Shown piece after piece: positions 53,502 to 64,000 of a DNA stretch of 64,000 bases; position 1 is the first letter of the stretch; each line of letters starts with the position of its first letter. The notes beneath the pieces are model-generated. The model was not told where the DNA came from. It saw only the letters and a program-made list of their open reading frames with translations, and did not search any database. A program made the position numbers and the translations under genes. Location of the stretch: positions 21,926,520 through 21,990,519 of the forward strand of contig CM062289.1 in assembly GCA_031216915.1 (NCBI GenBank), in the 5' to 3' direction. Origin of the DNA: Pictodentalium vernedei. Taxonomy: Eukaryota; Mollusca; Scaphopoda; Dentaliida; Dentaliidae.

Positions 53502-53682
53502 ATTTTTGCATGCTGCAGCTATTCCTGATTTCTCTTGATATTGAAATATGTATAATTTTGGCACACTTGAACCAATTTCCACCCTGTAAATTGAATGGAT
53601 TTTTTTCCCAATAATTTCTTGGGTTAAATTTAAAACTTTTCATCAAAACTAATCATAGCTGCTTCACAAAATACTCGGCAGG
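53502..53682. mobile_element. TTAA-flanked MITE, second family, copy c (inverted)
   Basis: On the complement it reads CCTGCCGAG, GTGAAGCAGCTATGATTAG, AATTATACATATTTC and CAGGAATAGCTGCAGCATGC, the same order as copies a and b. TTAA at 53683-53686 and 53498-53501. Confidence 0.6.
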
Positions 53683-53820
53683 TTAAGAGTTAAGGAACAA
53701 TGGTATTGAGCGTTTTATACATTTTTTCTACACTTTCACTTGTCATCCTGTGGCTTTATAGTTATTTCTCCCCTTCCCAGAAGGGAGACATATTGTTTTA
53801 GTGCACATTCTTCTTCTTCT

Positions 53821-55910
53821 TAGTGATGAGCCGATTATCGGTACGGGTTATCGGTATCGGCCGATAAATGGCTTATCGGCCGGGTATCGGTATCGGCAAA
53901 AAATACCAATTCTGCCGATATTGGCAGCCGATATGTCTTTTTTTTCCAAATCAAGTTCTCAGGCAAATCGCTGATAATCTCAACTAAGTAGCACTAATTA
54001 CTCAGATTAGGGCTTTTTAGAAAACGTATTTTTGGGGTATCACCCAAAATAAGCCCACCCCATATTTCTCTTGAATTAAAGTTTCGACTATCGGTAGTGG
54101 TGAAGCATTCTTCAACACACAGGGCATCACGAAAATGTGCACGAAAATTTCAATTGTTCAATCAAAATAAAATTATGTGAATGTGTTTTGGAGTTGTTTT
54201 TTTGTCAATTTTTTCACATTTTCAGCTAAAAAAATAAAATTACCAATTATACTTTCATGTTATTTATTATTGTCAGCCCTCGCGTTTATCAACTTTATGT
54301 TGAAGACAAATGGGAAATTCCCAGTTCTTAAATTATTAATGACAGCGTGTTCAGTGACCCAAATTGTTCATGTTATTACTTTAGAAAATGAGTTGAGAAA
54401 TTACCTGATGTGATCTCTGCAAAAATAGCTACTCCAAAATAAATCTGAATTAATACCCTGAGTTGTAATATCCAGTTTGATCCATGCTACATGAAAGGCT
54501 GTTTTGAAAACAAAACAAGGGGAAGCCAAAGCCATATTGTTTACAACAATGGGGACACATTATGTACATCAGGGCGGTCAGTTTAAATATAGATTTTTTA
54601 TTTATGAAACGTGCCCACGTGTTTTTATCAATGCATTGCAGAATTCCGTAACCCCCTCCCCTCCACTTCTACACTCTACAGACAGCAGATCACGGACAAG
54701 TGACAATGATTCATGATTTTTTTTTTGGTAAATGCAGTACCACTATGGCATTACCACTACGGGTGCTGGTCAAAACGTCCCCGAACCAACACGTCCCCAA
54801 GAGTTGGTCAAAACATCCCCAACAATTGGTCAATTCACAACCAGTGAAAATACAAATACGTTGCATGATACCACAAGGAAATTTGCTCCGGATTTTCCAT
54901 CACTGATGCTTTTTGAAAGAATCAATGATGAAAAAATGTGAGGAAATTCTTTGTGATTATCTTGCAACGTATTGGCCTGTACAGATAGGCCTGCCTGTCT
55001 GTCCGCCCCCCCCCCCCCCCCCCCACACACACACCCTGCCAATGTTCTTCTTCTCTGGTAATAACAGCTATATTCAGTGTCGATACATCAATAACTGGGA
55101 AATGGATAGTGCAGATAGTTATCTGGTGCCAACAATGTTGGCTGCGAACTGCCCCCCTGTTAATCTTGCACTTGGAGAAAGTGAACGCAACAGAATTCAC
55201 CGAGAAGCGTTCCACCAATGCATGTACATGTAAATGCTCACACGTGAATGGATTATTTCGTTTGTTTTTTTCACAATGGATGGGAGTTCTGAATACTGGG
55301 GCACCTTCTCTTGCATGAGTAATACAAAACACAGTTCAAATACTTTTTAATAAACAGTATTAAACATACTTCAAAATGGAAATGTAATGACTGAACGAAC
55401 ATGTTTTAGGTTAAAACAAATTGACCACGTGCGTTTTTGACCTCATTTGTTGAGATTGATGTTTTGTTGATATTTCGTGCTGATTTTGTTGATGTTTTTC
55501 TGCTGAAATGTATTTTCGAATGATTGATTGATGATTCCGTTGGAAAAAATGAATAAAACAAACACATAAAACATTATGTCAAGTTTTCATTTTACATTCA
55601 GTCTCATTCGTGGATAAGCCCACCTCCATTTTTTTCACATGCCTGGGCTCACTGGTGGGTCGGTTCGGAAATGATATTGAATTTGATACATCACAGATGT
55701 ATGTTACATTGAGATCCACCCGGGACGCGTGTCGAGTCACGCTGACTGCTGAACAACCCCATGTCTCGTTAGTCCTCACTGAATGTCATCATATTTATAC
55801 ACAAGCTTGCGTCGCCACAAAAACTAATATCGGTATCGGTATTGGTCCGATATTGAATTGAAATATCGGATATCGGCAATACCGATAACACCCATATCGG
55901 CTCATCACTA
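53821..55910. mobile_element. hAT-type non-autonomous element, 2.1 kb
   Basis: It begins TAGTGATGAGCCGATTATCG and ends ATATCGGCTCATCACTA. The 8-bp duplication CTTCTTCT flanks it (53813-53820, 55911-55918), although the target is itself a CTT repeat, which weakens that evidence. No transposase was recognised. It contains a poly(C)/CA tract near 55005-55032. Confidence 0.75.
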
Positions 55911-56051
55911 CTTCTTCTTCTTCTTCTTCTTCTTCTCATGCAAACTTTGTCCGGGGCATAACTTTTTTGTCTTTTGACATAGACCTTATATATTTGGTAT
56001 GTGGATGTATCACCATGAGCCGGTGTGTCGCGTACCATAGAGACCTTCATG

Positions 56052-56218
56052 TGACCTTGACCTTTGACCTGAAGGTCAGATTTATGTGCTTTTTAAGGGA
56101 AAGTTTGTCCGGGGTATAACTTTTTTGTCATTTGGTATGTGGATGTATCACCATGAGCCGGAGTGTCACGTACCATAGTACCATAGTGACCTTCATTTGA
56201 CCTTTGACCTGAAGGTCA
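56052..56218. promoter_or_regulatory. Clustered AGGTCA half-sites (DR1- and ER2-type)
   Basis: 56052-56078 reads TGACCT three times and then AGGTCA. The complement gives AGGTCAAAGGTCA (a perfect direct repeat spaced by 1), and TGACCTGAAGGTCA is an everted pair. 56198-56218 repeats the DR1 plus everted pair. These are nuclear receptor half-site arrangements; activity is unknown. Confidence 0.45.
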
Positions 56219-56626
56219 GATTTATGTGCTTTTTTAAGGGAAACTTTGTCCGGACCAGAACTTTTTGTCTTTTGACCTAGACCTTAGATATTTGGCATGA
56301 TTGTCAATATTCATGTATATATAATTTACAGTGCATTAAATAGAAAGGAAGGGGAGACATATTTTTTAGTGTGCTAAAACAGTTTCTAATTTTTTTTTAA
56401 TTAAGTCTTGGCTGACTATATAAGCAGCCAAGACTTGTCTAGAAACATCTGCCAATGTACTTAGAATATGACTTGTTTCCCCAAGGACATCTTGTTGATG
56501 CACCTATTCTGTTAAAGTAAAAAGTGATCATAGTCAGAATTAGGTCCTTGAAGGTTAAATGTGCAGGACAATTGTCAGTGAAGATATTGAAATAATGGAG
56601 TATTCCATTATCAGAAGACTTGTTAA

Positions 56627-56822
56627 CCCTTTACCCAACGAATCGCCCGCATCCACCCACGTAATATGCAAATTCAGCAGCTGAAAAAATATTATTTTTT
56701 GAAAACTTTCAACAAAACCATATCATGTGACCCATCGCTGGAACGAGCTCATCGAGCTTGTTCCAATGAGGGGGTCACATGATATGGTTTTGTTGACATT
56801 TTTTGAACAAATTTAAAAAATG
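56627..56822. mobile_element. piggyBac-like MITE, subfamily 2, right end lost
   Basis: TTAA at 56623-56626, start CCCTTTACCCAACGAATCGC, hairpin with CAACAAAACCATATCATGTG arms and apex GGAACGAGCTCATCGAGCTT. Homology stops near AATTTAAAAAATGAT. Confidence 0.75.
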
Positions 56823-57269
56823 ATCAATCCCCAGTCGGGGAATGTTCTCGAGGTGTCCGAATTCTCTTTGTCAGCATCAATTGTGGGGTTGATGTTGTCA
56901 CAGCGTACTGTCCTATCGGGTTGGGACGTAAAATAGCTGAAGTCTGTGCGAAGAGAGACACACTCCGTGCAGGCTAAAGATCTCTTTGTAGTATTCGAGA
57001 AAAGCGAAGTTGCCGCTATGAAGGTCATCCCACACACCTACGCCATTGGGCCAAGGAGAGGCGTTAATTTTAGTTGCATAACTTGTTCACCAATCCTTGT
57101 AAAACAAATAAGATTAAATAAAAAAAAAAAACAATACACCTTGTAAACCCCCAATCCTGACAACAGTTTCAGTGGTGTTTGTTATCAATGTTGAGGGCTT
57201 TAATTAATGATTTAATTTTTGATAAGGTGCACATTTATTTTACTAATGCTGTCATCTGGCAAACATAAT
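56823..57269. other. Unassigned segment ending in an A-rich tail
   Basis: 56823-57131 is less AT-rich than its surroundings and ends AAATAAAAAAAAAAAC, which would fit a retroposed sequence. Frames on both strands (57037-56813 minus, 56946-57146 plus) show no recognisable domain. The identity is unknown. Confidence 0.3.
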
Positions 57270-57790
57270 ACACGGCCAACGTTCTTAGAACTTAGTTTTG
57301 TCAGACCTCAATATTTCCCTTTGGCACACCCTACAGGACACATTTATGATCAGATTGCTTTGAAACCTGGTGTGCTTGTTTGGGGAGACCTCTAGATGGG
57401 AGCTATCGATTTTCTTCCATTTCCATCGAAAAATGTTGCCGCTGCCAACGTTCTTAGAACTTAGTTTAGTCAGACCTCAATATTTCCCTTTGGCACACCC
57501 TACATGGCACACTTATGATTGGATTGCTTTAAAACCTGGCATGCTTGTTTGGGGTGACCTCCAGATGGGAGCTATCGATTTTCTTCAATTTCAGTAAGAA
57601 AATGTTGCCGTGGCCAACGTTCTTAGAACTTAGTTTTGTCAGACCTCAATATTTCTCTTTGGCACACCCTATAGGGCACATTTATGATTGGATTGCTTTG
57701 AAACCCGATATGCTTGTTTAACTTGGTGTGCTCATTAGACAAGACCTTTCGATAAGAACTATTGATTAGCATTCATTTCTGTGAAAAAAG
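57270..57790. repeat. Tandem array, 169-bp unit, 3-4 copies
   Basis: CGTTCTTAGAACTTAGTTTT starts at 57280, 57449 and 57618. Units contain GGCACACCCTACAGG, GATTGCTTTGAAACCTGG and GATGGGAGCTATCGATTTTC. The fourth is partial. Confidence 0.85.
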
Positions 57791-58140
57791 TTGCCATTCA
57801 CAGTAACCTCTGAACATACTGCATTTGTGTATCAACATTCTTCCTTTAGCCAGTCTTACAGTTTACATTTAAAAAGTGATGGATTACTCTGTTCTTCAAT
57901 TTTGCCATTTCATTTATAACTTACCAAGTTCAAGTTTGTCGAGTTGATCTACAGTGTCATTGACACTTTCATTTTATTTACAATCATTTGAACTTTACCA
58001 GGAGGTAAAAATAGCAAATCAAAGTTTGTACTTTGGGGAATAGGTCCACCAGTTTTGACTACTAGTAGTGGTATGGTAGTATTGAGCGAACAACATTGTT
58101 GTCACTATTGACAAAGTAACATTTTGATCTGATAACTCGG
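57791..58140. other. Intron 3, dispersed repeat fragment
   Basis: CAGTGTCATTGACACTTTCA (~57950) recurs at ~28870. No gene recognised. Confidence 0.4.
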
Positions 58141-59395
<1,255 letters not shown>

Positions 59396-59442
59396 TAACC
59401 TCACCAACCTTTGAACTCTGCTAGTGTAATTATTATTCAACC

Positions 59443-59619
59443 CTTTACCCAACACATCAGCCACATCTACACAAGTACAGTAGAACCTGTCTTGAGAGAC
59501 CGCCCTTTGGGCCACACAAAAGTGGTCTCTCAGGACAGGTGGTCTCTCATAACAGGTTTCAGGTTTTCTCAAGTCAGTGAATAACCAACCACAAAATTCA
59601 GAAATGGAGAAGAATGGAT
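59443..59619. mobile_element. Fragments of a TTAA MITE and a pogo-like element
   Basis: 59443-59477 (ACCCTTTACCCAACACATCA and onward) matches a subfamily 2 MITE left end. From 59478, CAGTAGAACCTGTCTTGAGA with GTGGTCTCTCAGGACAGGTG resembles pogo/Tigger-type termini. Both stop before the DIRS insertion at 59620. Confidence 0.5.
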
Positions 59620-60705
59620 ATTTTTATACTGTACCAATGACCCAGACTTAGCTGGTGCTAACTCCAACAAAACCAGGGCCAAACACAAATTTTGCCCCCC
59701 AATCCCCAAAATTTGCATCCAAAACAAAAAGAAATCATGTCCTAAAGGACCTCCATAGTACGCCTCTACTGCGCATGCGCAGTGATGCAGTCGTCCCGAA
59801 ATTGGCGCCAATTATCATTCTCTGTTTGGCCCTTCATCAGTCAACATCTCACTGATCTTTGTGCTTGTAAATCTCAGTTTAAAGGATGCCAGACACGTAA
59901 TTTTTGGAGAAAATGTGATTCTAAGGAGGATAGAAGGAGGAGAGGAAAAAGAAGTGGCAAAAAATAATCAGGGCTGTACTTAAAATTTTTTGATGAAATT
60001 ATGTTAAGTTGCCTATTTTCGAGGCATGGGCCTCTTGTTGTCATTCTGCTAATTGTTGCACTGCTTATTCAGTGTTTCCTCTCCCCTAGCCTTCTAAAGT
60101 CCCCCCTGGCAATTCTCCCATGCTTTTGGCATATTTTTGAGAAATTTCATTTCTAAAATTTCCTGGGAGAGTTGCTTGGTTACAGAATGTTTTCTGTTAT
60201 TTTCCCCATAGTTACGTTTTCACCCATGGGTGTATAACGTTTGTGTTCTGCATCTTCCATCTGATGTTCTACAGATTCTCCCCTGGGAGTCTCTGTTTTG
60301 CATCAGATAGAGTGTAATTGATGACTGATTCCGGGCCAGTTTTTTCAGTGCCTGGAGTCATGTTTTCTAGTGTGTTTACACTGTTTGTTTTCATTGGCAA
60401 CAGCCTTTTTTGAGGGGGGCTGTTTGCCTTTGTGGTAGTTTATCTCATTATAAGATACATTTATATTATCCGAAAGTGTCTCATTAATTATTTTATATAA
60501 ATTTAAAATTTTTGACCACACTTTGCCATTGGATCCATCGGGGCTCAACGTTACTTTTCAGCAACTTGGGCTTCTCTGAAAAAATATTTTTTCAAAATTA
60601 TTTTGATTTGCAATTGTTTTTTCATTTATTAATGGATCATGTTATTATGTATCTTTGTGTCAGGGGTTTTTGCGAGTAACTAGGACTTATTGTTGTTCTT
60701 TCACA

Positions 60706-62808
60706 ATGAAGGGACATTGTTCAAATTGTAATAGGAAGAAATCTTCCTCTGACTTTCATGATCATTGGTTTAATTGTAGTCAGTGTTCTCGCATTAATCC
60801 CTGTCCTATATGTGAACATTGGGATGAGAAACATTGGAAACGTGTGTCACGATATGTTGTTTCTGGAGAAAGAGCGATGCCGGCTCTTTCTCCACAAGGT
60901 CACTCTACTCTCTCAGTTTCTATTTCAGAGGAACCAGAACAGGGTGATGTTTCCATGTTATCTTCTTCAAGTGTGCGTCCGTCGTCACAAATGAATTCAG
61001 AGCTAGCGGCAAAAGTGCTCATGGAAATTAGACAAATGTCGTCCGCTAGCTCGCCCGGTGTAGCGTCCATTCACCGAATGGTTCGGCAGCCGGGTTCGTC
61101 CGATGCGGTCCAAGAGGAAATTTTGGGTGATGCGAGCACTATAAACATAATAGATGCACACCCAGTGACGGCGGATAGTAAGCGAGAACGGAGGAAGCCT
61201 TTTAGTCCGGTTCCTAGCTCGTCCAGGTCCAGCCGGGCCGCGAGCGAGAGAGGTCCCTCTCTCGTACAACAACATCTGGGACCAGATGTTGTGGTACAAA
61301 ATGTGTCTTTAGCGGAGCATACGTCCGTTGCTCGGGACGCTCCGTTGTATAAGCAGTCCGCAGAGACTGTTAAGGCTTCCTCTTCTCGTCAGCGCACACG
61401 ACCGCACCTTGGCTGCGTGACCGCCGATATTTTACCAGCTTCGCCGATGAAGGATTCTTCGGCGACCAGGTCACACCATCCGGCAGCCAGGGATTCGAGA
61501 CCGATGGACTCCGGACGTTCGCATAGGAAAAGTATGCGGGAGCCATCTGATGCGGAGCTGCCCTCGGCGAAGCAGCGAAAGACTGCGCCTCCGCAGGTCT
61601 CGACGTCGGACATTCTTGTGCAGATAGCACAGCTTATCGCAGCATCCCAGCAGCCGACAGAAACGGTGTCGGATCGAGAATTATCCGACGGCGCTGGGTC
61701 GGTACGCTCCGCCGAAGCATCGGGGGCGGACAACCGGGAACATCGGGAGGTCCGACCGGATGGTGAAAGGGATACGGATGAATTGAAGCTATCCCTTTCG
61801 GAACAACATAAAGCTGCCGTGGACTTCATCCGGCACTTTCTCCCTCAAGTTGTTCCGTCGGGCCAGACTGCTGCGCTTCCGGACAAGAGAATTATAGCGT
61901 CATTGGACTCTGAATTTTTTGAGCGGTTCAGGGACATCGCTCCCGAGTTTCCGTCGCAGTCCAATAATGTTGCAAGAACATTTGAATTATTGAACAACGC
62001 TATATTTAAACTTGCTTCCAGGACGGGGAAAGCAGGTTTCTTGTCCGCTAATACTCTTAACCTGCCTTTCATTAATGCAAGGAATAAATTCGATACGGCA
62101 GGACAGGGTATACCGAGAGTTCCTCTGCGTATGGACGACGAGGCGGAAGACTTAGAGCTATCATTACCGTCGTCGGCTTCTATTCCAACCGCGGTGTTGG
62201 AAACAGCTATTGCGTCTAACAGAGCCAATTTAGATGCCTTATCTTACGCAGATCACCTTACTAAGGCGTTATCACTGCGCCTTCAAGGGGAAGAGTTTCA
62301 GGATATACAATCCTCTTTAAGACTTCTTTCAAGGGCAGTAGCTTATTCCACGTGTAACTCCGCCCTTTCAGTGGCAAATCTGGAGTTGGTTAGACGTGAC
62401 GCAGCCCTAGCTACATCCACACTAGTGGATTCTAAGGTGAAGAACTCTCTTAGAGTCGCTTCGGTCTCAGGAGAACTTCTCTTTGACGGCAAGCTTTCCG
62501 CTATTTATGATAAAATTAAAAAGAAAGCTAATGATTCTCTGTTGTTCAGATCGGCTCCTAAAAAGTCGGATACAGCAGACAGGAATAAGACAGGCACTTC
62601 TGGGTCTAATGCGCCCAAGAGAGGTACCTATAGAGGTTCCGGTGCGTCCTCTTGGTCTTATTCGAGAGACCGTCAGGATAGCGACTCTCGTTCGGGACGT
62701 CCTTCAGGCCGGGACAATCGGTCGGACGCCCCGAGGTCGACGAGGCGAGGTGCGGGTCGTGGAAGACGTGGTTTCTCCTACCGCAGGCCTCGCAGGTCCA
62801 GGAGGTGA
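60706..62808 (+). CDS. DIRS copy 2 ORF1 (gag-like protein, 700 aa)
   Basis: ATG at 60706 matches the start in copy 1. An upstream in-frame extension to 60655 exists but is not shared with copy 1, so 60706 is preferred. N-terminal Cys/His cluster as in copy 1 with C21 replaced by W (C5-x2-C8, H20, C24-x2-C27, C33-x2-C36 kept), suggesting C21 is not a zinc ligand. Ser/Pro-rich middle, conserved helical block (SYADHLTKALSLRL), and Arg/Gly-rich tail (RRGAGRGRRGFSYRRP). The frame is intact. Small indels relative to copy 1 (an added Gln after LVQ and an added Ser near SSSRQ) are in frame. Confidence 0.9.
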   Translation: MKGHCSNCNRKKSSSDFHDHWFNCSQCSRINPCPICEHWDEKHWKRVSRYVVSGERAMPALSPQGHSTLSVSISEEPEQGDVSMLSSSSVRPSSQMNSELAAKVLMEIRQMSSASSPGVASIHRMVRQPGSSDAVQEEILGDASTINIIDAHPVTADSKRERRKPFSPVPSSSRSSRAASERGPSLVQQHLGPDVVVQNVSLAEHTSVARDAPLYKQSAETVKASSSRQRTRPHLGCVTADILPASPMKDSSATRSHHPAARDSRPMDSGRSHRKSMREPSDAELPSAKQRKTAPPQVSTSDILVQIAQLIAASQQPTETVSDRELSDGAGSVRSAEASGADNREHREVRPDGERDTDELKLSLSEQHKAAVDFIRHFLPQVVPSGQTAALPDKRIIASLDSEFFERFRDIAPEFPSQSNNVARTFELLNNAIFKLASRTGKAGFLSANTLNLPFINARNKFDTAGQGIPRVPLRMDDEAEDLELSLPSSASIPTAVLETAIASNRANLDALSYADHLTKALSLRLQGEEFQDIQSSLRLLSRAVAYSTCNSALSVANLELVRRDAALATSTLVDSKVKNSLRVASVSGELLFDGKLSAIYDKIKKKANDSLLFRSAPKKSDTADRNKTGTSGSNAPKRGTYRGSGASSWSYSRDRQDSDSRSGRPSGRDNRSDAPRSTRRGAGRGRRGFSYRRPRRSRR

Positions 62809-64000
62809 TGGCTTAAACCTCTATCGCGTTCCGGTTGGCGGAAGGTTGTCGAGTTTTTCACAAGAGTGGGCGTCGATTACGGACGACCCTTGGGTGAGAG
62901 GAGTGACTTCGGAAGGTCTAAAGATATCCTTCAAACGAAAGCCTCCATTAACTCGAAGTCCAAAGTGGGCTCATCTTCCGTCAAATCCACAGAAAAGAGA
63001 CGCTCTGTTATCAGAGGTGCAGTCTCTTTTAATGAAGAACGCGGTAGAGGTCGTAGAAAACCAGGAATCTCTGGGATTCTACAGCCATCTGTTTCTGGTT
63101 CCGAAACCAGACGGCTCGTTCCGTCCAGTCATAGATTTGAGCTGGATAAACAAGCTGATCGTCGCTCCGAAGTTTTATATGGAGACGATTCGATCGGTCA
63201 GAGCGAGTATTCGGGTGAACGATTATGCAACGAGCATAGATCTCAAAGATGCGTACTTTCACGTCATGGTACATCCGACATTCCGAAAGTATCTACGCTT
63301 CGCAGTCCTAGGAGTGGTGTATCAGTTCCGGGCCATGTGCTTCGGATTGAATCTAGCACCCTGGGCTTTCACTCGGGTAATGAACTCGGTAATGATCTAC
63401 TTCCGAGCTCATTCGTCTGCGGTAACGTCGGCCTACCTGGACGACATTCTTAGAGGTACGGCAACGAGTTAACGCTTCAGAACGATGTTCAGAATCTTCT
63501 TCTATTGCTCCGACGTCTCGGTTTTATAGTAAACGAGAAGTCGGATCTGGTGCCGTCCAAGTCATTCACTCATCTGGGAATGAGCTTCGAGACGCACAAC
63601 AATCTCGTTCGTCCGTCGTTAACCAGAGCGAAATTAGTCAGTTGTTACGCTTGCTATTGTCTGCACGCAGACAAAGTCACGGCGAGAGAATTTATGAGAC
63701 TGATAGGTCTGTGCGGAGCCGCCGCGGATCTCATTCCGATGGGGCGGCTACGCACACGTCCTCTTCAAATTTTCCTGACTCAGAATTGGAGTGTGAAAAT
63801 TCATTCGCTCGATGTAGACGTTCTCTTGTCAGATCAAGTGAAACAAGAGATTCAGACTTGGGCAAACATTCAGTGGTTAACTCAGGGAGTTCCACTGCAG
63901 TTGCCGGATCCGAGTTTTACCGTTATGACGGATGCCAGTCAAACAGGTTGGGGTGCATCATTAATCCCAACGGATTCGAGATGCCAGGGTCTTTGGGATC
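62483..64000 (+). pseudogene. DIRS copy 2 RT/RNase H, one frameshift, cut by window end
   Basis: The frame opens inside ORF1 as in copy 1 and carries the RT blocks FLVPKPDGSFRPVIDLSWIN, SIDLKDAYFHVMVHPTFRKY, MCFGLNLAPWAFTRVM and SAYLDDIL. A single-base deletion right after the YLDD motif (~63450, CTTAGAGG against CTTCAGAGG in copy 1) shifts the frame and stops it at 63472. Homology continues in the shifted frame through the RNase H block (~63925) to the edge. An in-frame 3-bp deletion lies near 63536. Position 46361 of copy 1 (stop) is a sense codon here. Confidence 0.88.

Larger units (their letters stand above)
53776..56370. repeat. Repeat element with flanking direct repeats and ~150-bp tandem units, split by a hAT element
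   Basis: GGGAGACATATTGTTTTAGT at the left and GGGGAGACATATTTTTTAGT at the right are in the same orientation. Inside, a CTT repeat leads into units starting CTTTGTCCGG near 55945, 56103 and 56244, each with GGATGTATCACCATGAGCCG. The first two also carry GACCTTTGACCTGAAGGTCA. The hAT element 53821-55910 sits in the CTT run. Confidence 0.65.
59620..64000 (+). mobile_element. DIRS retrotransposon copy 2 (continues past the window)
   Basis: It starts at the same base as copy 1 (ATTTTTATACTGTACCAATG) and is nearly identical through the leader, ORF1 and RT/RNase H, up to the window edge inside RNase H. It lies in CDK2 intron 4 in sense orientation. The left inverted repeat (59620-~59820) carries a perfect ACTGCGCATGCGCAGT. 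The recombinase and 3' end are outside the window. Confidence 0.92.

Noticed and set aside
56813-57146. Possible processed pseudogene or small RNA gene
   Set aside because: The A-rich tail is suggestive, but neither strand matches any family I can recognise; left as unassigned.
60655-60705. N-terminal extension of DIRS copy 2 ORF1
   Set aside because: It is not present in copy 1, and the conserved MKG start at 60706 aligns with copy 1.

Overview
The window is eukaryotic and is dominated by one split gene. Four spliced exons on the + strand (9954-10069, 36726-36803, 53135-53255, 59201-59371) read in frame through consensus GT/AG sites. They encode residues 1-162 of a cyclin-dependent kinase of the CDK2 type: Gly-rich loop, PSTAIRE helix, hinge, HRD loop, DFG and the T160 activation-loop threonine. 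Residue numbering matches human CDK2. The remaining exons lie beyond 64000. AT-rich sequence, very long introns, abundant G/C homopolymers, GGGAGATAA-type repeats and short tandem arrays suggest a lophotrochozoan invertebrate, most likely a mollusc. That assignment is inference; no ribosomal or mitochondrial marker is present.

Layout. 1-9900 is upstream sequence: TTAA-flanked foldback MITEs (1185-1425, 3196-3440, ~4955-5213), a decayed minus-strand LINE between the first two, a locally duplicated block (5.6-7.1 kb), a CpG-dense promoter-like patch with CRE, YY1 and E-box motifs (7375-7580), a decayed acidic minus-strand reading frame (9266-9690), and the probable CDK2 promoter with CCAAT and E2F-like sites (9785-9830). 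Intron 1 (10070-36725, 26.7 kb) holds paired foldback elements, a truncated DIRS retrotransposon (~14.5-18.74 kb), several nucleosome-length tandem arrays, a dead Tc1-like transposon (23611-25121), a tRNA-type SINE, Helitron-like elements and a deleted hAT element that keeps a BED zinc finger (34868-36163). Intron 2 (36804-53134) holds a structurally complete DIRS retrotransposon (42884-50007) with terminal inverted repeats, an internal complementary region and gag, RT/RNase H and tyrosine-recombinase frames. It sits inside an older MITE that was split again by a 2.3-kb tandem-repeat element. Intron 3 (53256-59200) carries a 2.1-kb hAT element and a local duplication that created a decoy copy of the start of exon 4. 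Intron 4 contains a second, near-identical DIRS copy (59620 to the window end).

Apart from CDK2, every strong coding signal belongs to a mobile element. All three DIRS copies lie in introns and in the gene's orientation. The points most worth following are: one hairpin module shared by elements with different termini; mirrored substitutions in hairpin arms; perfect oestrogen-receptor-type palindromes repeated in a tandem family; about nine tandem families with 141-169 bp units that share a weak common core; and the nested insertion history around 42-52.5 kb.
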